A DNA stretch of 15,519 bases from Myxococcales bacterium (GTDB lineage Bacteria > Myxococcota_A > Polyangia > Polyangiales > JADJMO01). Below are positions 1 through 8,731 of the stretch, piece after piece. The translations under genes and the position numbers were made by a program. The notes beneath the pieces were generated by a model. The model did not search any database. It worked only from the letters and a program-made list of their open reading frames with translations, and was not told where the DNA came from. Each line of letters opens with the position of its first letter. Position 1 is the stretch's first letter. The stretch spans positions 1 to 15,519 of the forward strand of contig JAJXTK010000059.1 in the NCBI GenBank assembly GCA_021783935.1, in the 5' to 3' direction.

Positions 1-107
1 TCGGCCTCGCGAAGCTCCTCGAAGAGGGGGACGTCGCGGTCACCAAGACCAGGATCACCCTGCCGTTCCCCGACCTCGAGCTGCTCGAGACGCTGCGCGG
101 GATCTGA
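1..107 (+). CDS. C-terminal end of an unidentified protein (partial)
   Basis: A reading frame enters from the left edge and ends at TGA 105-107. Its last 35 codons have G or C at nearly every third position, as the real genes here do. The visible tail is acidic then hydrophobic and ends in the residues LLETLRGI. No domain can be recognised in so short a piece, so no function is given. A strong hairpin starts 13 bases after the stop and fits a transcript end. The start lies outside the window. Confidence 0.5.
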   Translation, partial: GLAKLLEEGDVAVTKTRITLPFPDLELLETLRGI

Positions 108-120
108 TCCTTCGAAACGC

Positions 121-158
121 TCGCGCGCCGGCGGCCAAAGGGCGGCGCCGGCGCGCGA
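121..158. terminator. Hairpin terminator candidate
   Basis: A perfect 12-base inverted repeat (121-132 with 147-158, core GCGCGCCGGC / GCCGGCGCGC) encloses a loop of about 14 bases. It follows the stop at 107. No T-run follows on either strand, so this is a candidate factor-independent or pause-type terminator by structure only. If the stretch 165-503 is coded on the minus strand, the hairpin would also sit just past its stop and serve both strands. Confidence 0.5.
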
Positions 159-162
159 CGCG

Positions 163-634
163 CTTCACTGCACCGATTCGCACGTCCCCGGGGCGTCGAA
201 CCCAGAGAGCTGGCCGGTCGGGCAGCTGCCGCAGATCGAGCCGTCGTCGTACGCCGCGCGCAAGATCGCGGCGACCGTCGACCTCTGGTACTCGACCGAG
301 TCCACCCGCGACGGCGGCAACCTCCAGCACACGACCAGCGTGCCGCCGAGCGCGTCGTCGACCTGGGCCGTCTTCGACAGCAGCGTCTCGCTGTCGACCA
401 TGGGGTGCGAGAGCCCGCTCGACAGCGTCGTCAGCTGCACGGCCTCATCGACCTGCTCGGCCTGCGACCCGAACGTCTGGTCGTTGGCGAGCGCTGGCAA
501 CACGGACCGGCACGTTCACCAGCGCCGCCCCGCTCGGCAGCGCGCCGACCTTGCGCTTCACCTTCCACTCCGACGTCTCCGGCCAGGACTGCGGCATCCA
601 CGTCCGCGAGGTGAAGGTCGAGGCGACCCCCTGA
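163..634 (+). pseudogene. Frameshifted remnant of a secreted-type protein (strand uncertain)
   Basis: The plus frame from 163 to about 505 reads as a Ser/Thr-rich, Cys-containing sequence, for example KIAATVDLWYSTESTR. The coding signal then moves by one base near 500-512 and continues in another frame to TGA 632-634. That second part contains TLRFTFHSDVSGQDCGIHV and looks like a beta-rich C-terminus. No ATG, GTG or TTG start lies between the upstream stop and 163, so on this strand it would be a start-less, frameshifted remnant. The alternative is minus-strand coding that ends at 165-167 (tail GTCESVQ), just beside the hairpin at 121-158. Third positions coincide on both strands and do not decide. 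Codon-position GC in the first half slightly favours minus, while the second half and its stop favour plus. Function is unknown. Confidence 0.35.
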
Positions 635-666
635 TGGCTACGGGTCGTCGGTCGCCCGAACGCGAA

Positions 667-701
667 CGCCCGCGCCCCCTCTCGTGCAGGGGGCACGGGC
701 G
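667..701 (-). terminator. Terminator of the tyrosine phenol-lyase gene
   Basis: The inverted repeat GCCCGCGCCCCCT (668-680) with AGGGGGCACGGGC (688-700) has a 7-base loop and one extra flanking pair. The single mismatch is C-A in a plus-strand RNA but a tolerated U-G pair in a minus-strand RNA. It therefore fits best as the transcript end of the minus-strand gene that stops at 729. A weak T-containing stretch follows on that strand. Confidence 0.6.
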
Positions 702-728
702 CCAATCACGCGCGAGGCAAGGGAGCGA

Positions 729-2117
729 TCACCCCTCGAGGCGATCGAAGCGTGCCTGGAAGAAGCGCAGGTACTTCGGCTCGTAGACCATGCGCAGCCC
801 CTTGATCGAGCGGCGCCGCTCGTAGAGCTCCACGACCGACTCGACGGTCACGTCGCAGTGCGCCTGCGTGTAGACGCGCCGCGGGAACGTCAGGCGCACC
901 AGCTCGAGCTTCGGGTAGTTGTGGTCGCCGGTCTCTCTGTTGCGGCCGGCCGAGACGATGCCGCGCTCCATCGCGCGGATGCCCGACTCGAGGTACAGCT
1001 CGCCGGCGAGCGTCTGCGCCGGGAAGGCGACCTGCGGCAGGTGCGGCAGGAAGCGCGTCGCGTCGAGGAAGACCGCGTGGCCGCCGATCGGCACCACGAT
1101 CGGCACTCCGGCCTCGAGCAGCCGCTGGCCGACGTACTCGACCTGCCCGATGCGCGCGCGGATGTGCGCCTCCTCGACCGCCTCCTCGATGCCGCGCGCC
1201 ATCGCCTCCATGTCGCGCCCGGCGAGGCCGCCGTAGGTGTGCAGCCCCTCGTAGACGACCACCAGGTTGCGCGCCTCTTCGAAGGTCTTCTCGTCGTTGA
1301 GCGCGAGGAAGCCGCCGATGTTGACGAGCAGATCCTTCTTGCCGCTCATCGTCGCGCCGTCGGTGTACGAGCAGGTCTCGCGCAGGATCTCGGCGACGCT
1401 CTTGTGCTCGTAGCCCTTCTCGCGGCGCTTGACGAACCACGCGTTCTCGACCGCGCGCGTCGCGTCGAGGATGACCTTGATCCCCTTGGCGCGGCAGTAC
1501 TCGCTCACCTCGCGGAGGTTCTTCATCGAGATGGGCTGGCCGCCGGCCATGTTCACCGTCGCGGCGACCGAGACGTAGGGGACCTTCTGCGCCCCCACGC
1601 GCTTGACGAGCGCGTCGAGCTTCTCGAGGTCGACGTTCCCCTTGAACGGGTGCTCGCTCGTCGGGTCGTGCGCCTCGTCGATGATCACGTCGACGAAGGT
1701 CGCGCCGGCGAGCTCCTGGTGGGCCCGCGTGGTGGTGAAGTACATGTTGCCCGGCACGTAGTCGCCGGGCTTGATCAGGCACTGCGAGAGGATGTTCTCG
1801 GCGCCGCGCCCCTGGTGGGTCGGCACGAGGTACTTGTAGCCGTAGAACTTCCGCACCGCGGCCTCGAGCCGGTAGAAGTTCGCGCTGCCCGCGTACGCCT
1901 CGTCGCCGAGCATCAGCCCCGCCCACTGGCGATCGCTCATGGCGTTGGTGCCGCTGTCGGTCAGCAGGTCGATGTACACGTCCTCCGAGCGCAACAGGAA
2001 GGTGTTCCAACCCGCCTCGCGCAGGGCGCGCTCGCGCTCCTCGCGCGTGGTCACGCGCAGCGGCTCCACCATCTTGATCTTGTACGGCTCAGCCCACGAG
2101 CGCTTCGTCGTCGTCAT
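729..2117 (-). CDS. tpl: Tyrosine phenol-lyase (beta-tyrosinase)
   Basis: 462-residue PLP enzyme of the beta-eliminating lyase family, predicted to split L-tyrosine into phenol, pyruvate and ammonia in the cytoplasm. The PLP lysine is Lys261 in TMSGKKD. Other active-site residues recalled from Citrobacter tyrosine phenol-lyase are present with a constant +4 offset: Tyr75, Arg104, Phe127, Asn189, Asp218, Arg221 and Arg408. The residues that separate it from tryptophanase all point to tyrosine: Thr128 in FTTT (tryptophanase has Asp), Arg385 in MERG (tryptophanase has Ile), and Phe452-Phe453 (tryptophanase has His-Phe). Length is close to the 456 of the Citrobacter enzyme. The ATG at 2117 has a GGAGG site 9 bases upstream. 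A LysR gene is divergent and probably controls it, unlike the TyrR control known in enterobacteria. Substrate preference is inferred, not shown. Confidence 0.92.
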   Translation of the reverse strand: MTTTKRSWAEPYKIKMVEPLRVTTREERERALREAGWNTFLLRSEDVYIDLLTDSGTNAMSDRQWAGLMLGDEAYAGSANFYRLEAAVRKFYGYKYLVPTHQGRGAENILSQCLIKPGDYVPGNMYFTTTRAHQELAGATFVDVIIDEAHDPTSEHPFKGNVDLEKLDALVKRVGAQKVPYVSVAATVNMAGGQPISMKNLREVSEYCRAKGIKVILDATRAVENAWFVKRREKGYEHKSVAEILRETCSYTDGATMSGKKDLLVNIGGFLALNDEKTFEEARNLVVVYEGLHTYGGLAGRDMEAMARGIEEAVEEAHIRARIGQVEYVGQRLLEAGVPIVVPIGGHAVFLDATRFLPHLPQVAFPAQTLAGELYLESGIRAMERGIVSAGRNRETGDHNYPKLELVRLTFPRRVYTQAHCDVTVESVVELYERRRSIKGLRMVYEPKYLRFFQARFDRLEG

Positions 2118-2157
2118 CGGGTTCGACCTCCGGGGCGCGGACCCTACGGCGCGAGAT

Positions 2158-2212
2158 CATTCGTCTCCAACGCAATGATTCGAAATGTATGTTCGATGAA
2201 TTCGAACGAATG
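2158..2212. promoter_or_regulatory. Candidate LysR operator between tpl and lysR
   Basis: This is an AT-rich island in the 132-base gap between the divergent starts. It holds ATTCGAA at 2178 and again at 2200, GTTCGAT at 2191, and an outer inverted pair CATTCGT (2158-2164) / ACGAATG (2206-2212). The 13-base TCGATGAATTCGA (2193-2205) has dyad symmetry and the T-N11-A form typical of LysR boxes. Several half-sites on this spacing fit a tetramer bridging the region. Exact promoter hexamers could not be assigned. Confidence 0.5.
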
Positions 2213-2249
2213 GATGGTTCATGCGACCCCGGCGTCGTAGCCTTCGCCG

Positions 2250-3173
2250 GTGGATCCGCGCTTCACCCTCGATCAGCTGCAGGTGCTCGAGAGCATCGTC
2301 CGCTGCGGCTCCTTCGCCGGCGCCGCCAAGGAGCTTCACCGGGTGACCTCGGCCGTGAGCTACGGGGTCAAGGCGCTGGAGGAGTCGGTCGGCGTGGCCG
2401 TCTTCGAGCGCGAGGGGCGGCGCGCGGTGCTCACGCCGGCCGGTGCGCTCTTGCTCGAGAGCGCCCGCGACCTGCTCGCGCGCGCGCGCGCGGTGTCGAA
2501 GCTCGGCGAGGAGCTCGCGGGCGGATGGGAGCCGAGGCTCGGCATCGTGGTCGACGGCATCCTGCCGATGCCGCCGGTGATGCGCGCGCTGCGTCGCTTC
2601 GGCGAGCGCAAGGTCCCGACGCACGTGCGCCTCATGGTCGAGTACCTCTCGGGCGTGCCGCGGCGCTTCGAGCTCGAGCGGGCCGATCTGATGCTGGTGC
2701 TCGACCACGCGGGCGACCCCCGCTTCACCGCGCGCCCGATGCCGCCGGTCGAGATGGTCCTGGTCGCGCACCGGACCCACCCGCTCCACTCGCTCCCCAA
2801 GCCGCGCGATCGGCGCGTGCTCTCGGGCTTCGTCGAGCTCGCGGTCGCCGACTCGGGCACCACGGCGCCCGACCGCACGCGGCGGCTCTTCGTGGGCAGC
2901 CCGCACGTGGTGGAGCTGTCGGACTTCCACGCCAAGCGCACCGCGCTCCAGAGCGGCGTCGGCTTCGGCTGGCTACCGCTGCACCTCGCCAAGGAGCCCA
3001 TGACGCGCGGCGAGCTGCGGACGATCGGCTTCGAAGAGGGGGACCGCTACACCTTCGAGCCGCACCTCGTGCTGCGTCGCGACGTGCCCCTCGGGCGCGC
3101 GGGCAAGCTGTTTCTGTCCTTGCTCGAGGAGGAGACGGCGAACGAGCGGCGCCGCAGGCGCAAGCGTCGCTGA
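2250..3173 (+). CDS. LysR-type transcriptional regulator, likely of tpl
   Basis: 307 residues. A winged helix-turn-helix occupies about residues 6-66, with the LysR pattern FAGAAKELHRVTSAVSYGVK and a wing near RRAVLTPAG. A linker helix follows, then a periplasmic-binding-protein-like effector domain from about 95 to 295. The C-terminus is a strongly basic tail. The GTG start is fixed by an in-frame TAG at 2238-2240, leaving only three codons between; no clear Shine-Dalgarno site is visible. It is divergent from the tyrosine phenol-lyase gene with 132 bases between them, the classic arrangement for a LysR regulator and its target. The ligand is unknown; tyrosine or phenol is a reasonable guess from context only. 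Confidence 0.88.
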   Translation: MDPRFTLDQLQVLESIVRCGSFAGAAKELHRVTSAVSYGVKALEESVGVAVFEREGRRAVLTPAGALLLESARDLLARARAVSKLGEELAGGWEPRLGIVVDGILPMPPVMRALRRFGERKVPTHVRLMVEYLSGVPRRFELERADLMLVLDHAGDPRFTARPMPPVEMVLVAHRTHPLHSLPKPRDRRVLSGFVELAVADSGTTAPDRTRRLFVGSPHVVELSDFHAKRTALQSGVGFGWLPLHLAKEPMTRGELRTIGFEEGDRYTFEPHLVLRRDVPLGRAGKLFLSLLEEETANERRRRRKRR

Positions 3174-3182
3174 GGCGGGGCG

Positions 3183-3212
3183 CGCCTTCGCCCGAGGCGC
3201 GTGCCGAAGGCG
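3183..3212. terminator. Bidirectional terminator candidate
   Basis: The inverted repeat CGCCTTCG (3183-3190) / CGAAGGCG (3205-3212) lies in the 56-base gap between the converging LysR and kinase genes, whose stops are at 3173 and 3230. The 14-base loop is GC-rich and no T-run is present. Position is the main support. Confidence 0.45.
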
Positions 3213-3229
3213 GCCACCTCAAGCCTGGC

Positions 3230-4798
<1,569 letters not shown>

Positions 4799-4934
4799 GG
4801 GTTCTCTCCGCCGTCGCCGGCGGGCCTGTCGACAAGGTGCGTCACGTAGTCGAACTGTGCGAGCGACGCGCGTCGGATTCGCGACGCCCCCGAGTAGACG
4901 TGGGGCTTCGAGGGCGATCCGTGACCCGGAGCGC

Positions 4935-4963
4935 TTTACGGTCACTGCGCATCCGTCTAGTGT
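4935..4963 (+). promoter_or_regulatory. Candidate promoter of the helicase gene, near-leaderless
   Basis: TTTACG (4935-4940) and TAGTGT (4958-4963) are separated by exactly 17 bases and resemble sigma-70 hexamers. The -10 element ends only 9 bases before the ATG at 4973. Transcription should therefore begin within about 3 bases of the start codon, which agrees with the lack of any Shine-Dalgarno site there. Confidence 0.4.
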
Positions 4964-4972
4964 GGCTCGACC

Positions 4973-7411
4973 ATGGTCGCCGTCCCCTGGCAACGCGAGA
5001 CGGGCCTCGACGCGGTCGTGGCCCGCTGGCTCAAGAGCGGCGTCGTGCGCGACATCGTCGCCGACGAGACCTACGAGCCGCGCGCCGCCAAGACCGCCCC
5101 CTTCCCGCAGGGGCTGCCCGAGGGGGTGCGCGCCGCGCTCGGCGCGCGAGGCATAACCAATCTATACGCGCACCAGGCGCAGGCGTTCGAGCGCGCGAGG
5201 CAGGGCAAGCACCTCGTCGTCGCCACGCCGACCGCGAGCGGCAAGTCGCTCTGCTTCCACCTGCCGGTGCTCAGCGCGCTCGCCGAGGACCCGCGCGCGC
5301 GGGCGATGTGCCTCTTCCCCACCAAGGCGCTCGCGCGCGATCAAGAAGCGTCGCTGCGCGCGCTGATGCAGGCCTCGGGCTTCGGCGGCAAGCTCGGAGG
5401 CGCGGTCGTCTACGACGGCGACACTCCCGGCGACGCCCGGCGCGCCGCGCGCGAGAAGAGCGCGGTGGTGCTCACCAACCCCGACATGCTGCACGCGGGG
5501 ATCCTCCCGCACCACGCGGCGTGGGCGGCGACCTTCCAGCAGCTCGAGTACGTGGTCATCGACGAGCTGCACACCTACCGCGGGGTGTTCGGCTCGCACC
5601 TCGCCAACGTCATCCGGCGCCTGCGGCGCATCTGCCGCTTCCACGGCTCCGATCCGGTCTTTCTGTGCGCCACGGCCACCATCGGCAACCCGCGCGAGCA
5701 CGCCGCGCGCGTGCTAGGCGTCGAGCCCTCCGAGGTCGAGCTGGTGAACGAGAGCGGCGCGCCCACCGGCGAGCGGCGCGTGCTCCTCTACAACCCGCCG
5801 GTCGTCAACGAGGAGCTCGGCATCCGCGGCAGCTGCCCCAAGCGCGCGGTGCGCTTCGCCGCCGATCTGCTCCGCGCGCGCGTGCCCACGATCCTCTTCG
5901 GCGCCTCGCGCAACGGCGTCGAGACGATGCTCAAGTACCTGCGCGAAGCGACGCGCGACGCGCACCTCCCCGAGGGGGCGATCATGGGCTACCGCGGCGG
6001 CTACCTCGCCGACACGCGGCGCAGGATCGAAGAGGGGCTGCGCAGCGGCGAGATCCTCGGCGTGGTGGCGACCAACGCCCTCGAGCTCGGCGTCGACATC
6101 GGCGAGCTCGACGCCGTGGTCACCGCGGGCTACCCGGGCTCGATCGCGGCCACCTGGCAGCGCTTCGGGCGCGCGGGCAGGCGCGCCTCGCCGAGCATCG
6201 CCGTGATGGTCGCCTCGAGCGCGGCGGTCGATCAGTTCCTCGCGCGCGAGCCGGGCTACCTGCTCGGCGCGCCCGTCGAAGAGGCGCGCATCGACCCGAA
6301 CAACGTCGAGATCCTCGTGCAGCACCTCAAGTGCGCGGCCTTCGAGCAGCCCTTCGAAGAGGGGGAGGGCTTCGGCGATCTCGGCGCCGACGCCACGCGC
6401 GACGCGCTCGGCTTCCTCGTCGAGCACGGCGTGGTGCACGAGGTGCCGGGCTCGCCAGCTCCACGAGAGGGGGCGCGCGAGGGCAAGCCCGCGCGGCCGA
6501 CGCGCTGGCACTGGGCGAGCGACGTCTACCCGGCCAACCACGTGCCGCTGCGCTCGGTCGCGTGGGACAACGTGGTGATCATCGAGCAGCGCGCGGAGAC
6601 CGGCGACGTCACGCTGGCCGAGCTCGACTGGCGCGCGGCGCAGACGATGCTGCACGAGCAGGCCATCTACCAGCACGACGGCCGGCAGTATCAGGTCGAG
6701 CGCTTCGACCACGACAACCACAAAGCATATGTTCGTTATGTAGATCCCGACTACTACACCGAGGCGATGACCTACGCGAAGGTCCACGTCCTCGAGGTCG
6801 CGGAGGAGGGCGACTTCGGGACCGGCGCGCGCGCCTCGCTCGGCGACGTCCGGGTGACCGAGAAGGTGGTCGGCTACAAGAAGATCAAGTTCGAGACGCA
6901 CGAGAACGTCGGCTACGGCGACGTGCGGCTGCCGGATCTCGAGCTGCACACGACGTCGGTCTGGCTCACGCTCGGCGCGTCGCTCGTCGACCGGCTCGTC
7001 GGCGAGGGGCTCGGCCGCTCGGGCGTGATCGACGCGTTGCGAGGGCTCGGCCACGCGCTCGAGGCCGTCTCCGCGATCGCGCTCATGTGCGATGCGCGCG
7101 ACCTGGCGCGCGTGGTGGAGGACGAGCAGGCCGGGCCGCGCGACCAGGGCGAGGCGCTCTTCTCGCCGACGCTCCACCTCTACGACGCCTACCCCGGCGG
7201 CATCGGCCTCGCGCCGCGCATCCACGAGCAGCTCGAGGTGCTCGTGCGCCGCGCGCGCGGCCTCATCGAGGGGTGCGGGTGCCAGGCGGGGTGCCCGACC
7301 TGCGTCGGGCCCACGGCCATGGAGGTGGGCGCGATGGTCTCGCTCGGGCGCACCCGCAAGAGCAACGCCCTGCGGCTCCTCGACGCGATCGGCGTCGCGC
7401 GCGTGCACTGA
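4973..7411 (+). CDS. mrfA: MrfA/YprA-type DNA helicase with C-terminal Zn-binding DUF1998 domain
   Basis: 812-residue superfamily 2 helicase of the MrfA/Hrq1 group. In Bacillus subtilis MrfA acts in repair of mitomycin C damage. A Q-motif-like ITNLYAHQ (61-68) precedes motif I ATPTASGKS (84-92, Lys91), motif II DELH (197-200), motif III CATATIGNP (232-240) and motif VI QRFGRAGR (396-403). The second half carries the family region with HKAYVRYVDPDYY (583-595) and YDAYPGGIGL (738-747). The cysteine cluster GCGCQAGCPTC (767-777), with Cys706, should hold zinc. Length is somewhat above the roughly 750 of the Bacillus protein. It is divergent from the kinase gene and appears single-gene. Runs of codons that are rare here occur at 5153-5167 and 6722-6745. 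Confidence 0.92.
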   Translation: MVAVPWQRETGLDAVVARWLKSGVVRDIVADETYEPRAAKTAPFPQGLPEGVRAALGARGITNLYAHQAQAFERARQGKHLVVATPTASGKSLCFHLPVLSALAEDPRARAMCLFPTKALARDQEASLRALMQASGFGGKLGGAVVYDGDTPGDARRAAREKSAVVLTNPDMLHAGILPHHAAWAATFQQLEYVVIDELHTYRGVFGSHLANVIRRLRRICRFHGSDPVFLCATATIGNPREHAARVLGVEPSEVELVNESGAPTGERRVLLYNPPVVNEELGIRGSCPKRAVRFAADLLRARVPTILFGASRNGVETMLKYLREATRDAHLPEGAIMGYRGGYLADTRRRIEEGLRSGEILGVVATNALELGVDIGELDAVVTAGYPGSIAATWQRFGRAGRRASPSIAVMVASSAAVDQFLAREPGYLLGAPVEEARIDPNNVEILVQHLKCAAFEQPFEEGEGFGDLGADATRDALGFLVEHGVVHEVPGSPAPREGAREGKPARPTRWHWASDVYPANHVPLRSVAWDNVVIIEQRAETGDVTLAELDWRAAQTMLHEQAIYQHDGRQYQVERFDHDNHKAYVRYVDPDYYTEAMTYAKVHVLEVAEEGDFGTGARASLGDVRVTEKVVGYKKIKFETHENVGYGDVRLPDLELHTTSVWLTLGASLVDRLVGEGLGRSGVIDALRGLGHALEAVSAIALMCDARDLARVVEDEQAGPRDQGEALFSPTLHLYDAYPGGIGLAPRIHEQLEVLVRRARGLIEGCGCQAGCPTCVGPTAMEVGAMVSLGRTRKSNALRLLDAIGVARVH

Positions 7412-7463
7412 GCTCGCGCGCCCGAAGCGCGGGATGTGCCCCGCGCTCGGGGCGTGCGCGCTC
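7410..7463. terminator. Long bidirectional hairpin terminator
   Basis: The 57-base gap between the converging helicase and Cys-rich genes is almost wholly one interrupted inverted repeat. The core is CCGAAGCGCGGG (left) against CCCGCGCTCGG (right) around a 4-6 base loop, extended by GCGCGC-type arms to GAGC/GCTC at the ends. No T-run is present. Its position between two stops supports termination for both genes. Confidence 0.65.
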
Positions 7464-7468
7464 GCCGT

Positions 7469-8653
7469 TCAACGGCGGGTTCGCCTCCGCCGCCCGAGCG
7501 CCAACGTCGCGCCGAGCAGCGCGAGCCCCTCGAGCCCCGCCGAGGGGCGCCCGGTGCTGCTGCAGCCGCCGCTGCTCGGGGCGCTGGTGACGGAGGTCTG
7601 CGCGCAGTGACCGGTGTCGTCGCACGCGGCGCCGTTGGTGCAGTCGGCGGTGGTCGCGCAGGTGGTCGGGCAGATGTTGCTCTTGCAGAGGTAGGGGGCG
7701 CAGCTCGCGGTGGAGCCGTCCTTGTGCACGATGCTCTGGAAGTCGGCCGAGCACTGGTCGCCGAGCATCGCGCAGACCCCCTTCTGGCAGCTGTAGCCAT
7801 CGAGGCAGTCGGCGTCCTTCACGCACTCGGTGAGGCACGCGGCCCCGTGGGCGTCGCATTGCAGATCGTTCGCGCAGCCCGTGGGGGTGTCGGCGGGGCA
7901 GTGACCACTGCCGTCGCAGGTCGCGGCGGCCGACGCCTTGGCGCCTGCGCAGCTCGCCTCGCGGCACTTCACCTCGCTGCCGACGAACGCCGCGCAGCTC
8001 GCGGTCGTGGTGCCGTCGCACATCGCCTGCGTGCACGGGTCGCTGCCGCCGCCGCCGGCGCACGGGGCGCGCGTGCCGTGCGGCGCGCCCTTGATCGGGA
8101 CGCATTTGCCGGCGAGCCCGGGGACGTCGCACGCGGCGCACGGTTCGGAGCAGGCCGACTCGCAGCAGGTCCCATCGACGCAGTGGCCGCTCGCGCAGGC
8201 CGCGTCGGCGACGCACGTGCCCCCCGTGGCGACGGGGGCGAGGCACTTGCCGCTGTCGCAGAACGCGTCGGGCGAGGAGCAGTCGGCCTTGGTGGTGCAG
8301 CTCGTCTGGCACGCCGTCGCGCCGCAGATGTAGGGCGGGCACGCGCGCGGGACGTCCTTGCAGCTGCCGGCGCCGTCGCAGGTGCTGGCGTGCGTCTCGG
8401 TGCCGGCGTTGCACGCGCTCGCGCTGCACGGCTTGGTGGTGTCCGGCACGTGGCAGGTCGCGGTGTCGGCGCCGTCGCACTGGTCGCCGCAGGTCGTGCC
8501 CGCGTTCACGCCGGCGCAGAGGGGGCGTGTCCCGTGGGGCGAGCCGCTCACGGGCGTGCACGTGCCGACGCTGCCGGTCACGTCGCAAGCCCCGCACTGG
8601 CTCGTGCACGCGCTGTCGCAGCAGACCCCGTCAAGGAGGAATGGACGGCGCAT
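7469..8653 (-). CDS. Cys-rich MYXO-CTERM surface protein, N-terminus missing
   Basis: About 394 residues from an ATG at 8653, dense in cysteine, with two diverged copies of a module of about 130 residues. Each copy has a DG(V/T)CC...C..(Q/P)C.ACD start and a PHGTR segment. The C-terminus has the MYXO-CTERM layout: GGCSSTG, a short hydrophobic stretch, then RRRRTRR. In myxobacteria this tail is known to be cleaved and anchored at the cell surface. The protein needs a signal peptide to get there, yet none is present. Coding character begins abruptly at about 8632 in DGVCC, and upstream codons have low third-position GC. The ATG at 8653 is only a formal start (an in-frame TTG lies at 8689). The gene is therefore probably truncated at its 5' end. 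It lies downstream of, and on the same strand as, the propeller lipoprotein gene. Confidence 0.75.
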   Translation of the reverse strand: MRRPFLLDGVCCDSACTSQCGACDVTGSVGTCTPVSGSPHGTRPLCAGVNAGTTCGDQCDGADTATCHVPDTTKPCSASACNAGTETHASTCDGAGSCKDVPRACPPYICGATACQTSCTTKADCSSPDAFCDSGKCLAPVATGGTCVADAACASGHCVDGTCCESACSEPCAACDVPGLAGKCVPIKGAPHGTRAPCAGGGGSDPCTQAMCDGTTTASCAAFVGSEVKCREASCAGAKASAAATCDGSGHCPADTPTGCANDLQCDAHGAACLTECVKDADCLDGYSCQKGVCAMLGDQCSADFQSIVHKDGSTASCAPYLCKSNICPTTCATTADCTNGAACDDTGHCAQTSVTSAPSSGGCSSTGRPSAGLEGLALLGATLALGRRRRTRR

Positions 8654-8731
8654 TCGGGCAAGAGGACGCGAACCGACTCGGCCGTTCAAGCCCCCGAAAC
8701 GGTCAGCTCCGAGCGCTCGTCCGACGCGGGC

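Noticed and set aside
729..2117. Tryptophanase (TnaA) as the product
   Set aside because: The family is shared, but the Asp, Ile and His residues expected at the three discriminating sites are Thr, Arg and Phe.
4799..4993. N-terminal extension of the Ser/Thr kinase up to 4993
   Set aside because: It would overlap the helicase start and promoter, has no kinase-like sequence, and the ATG at 4798 has a good ribosome site.
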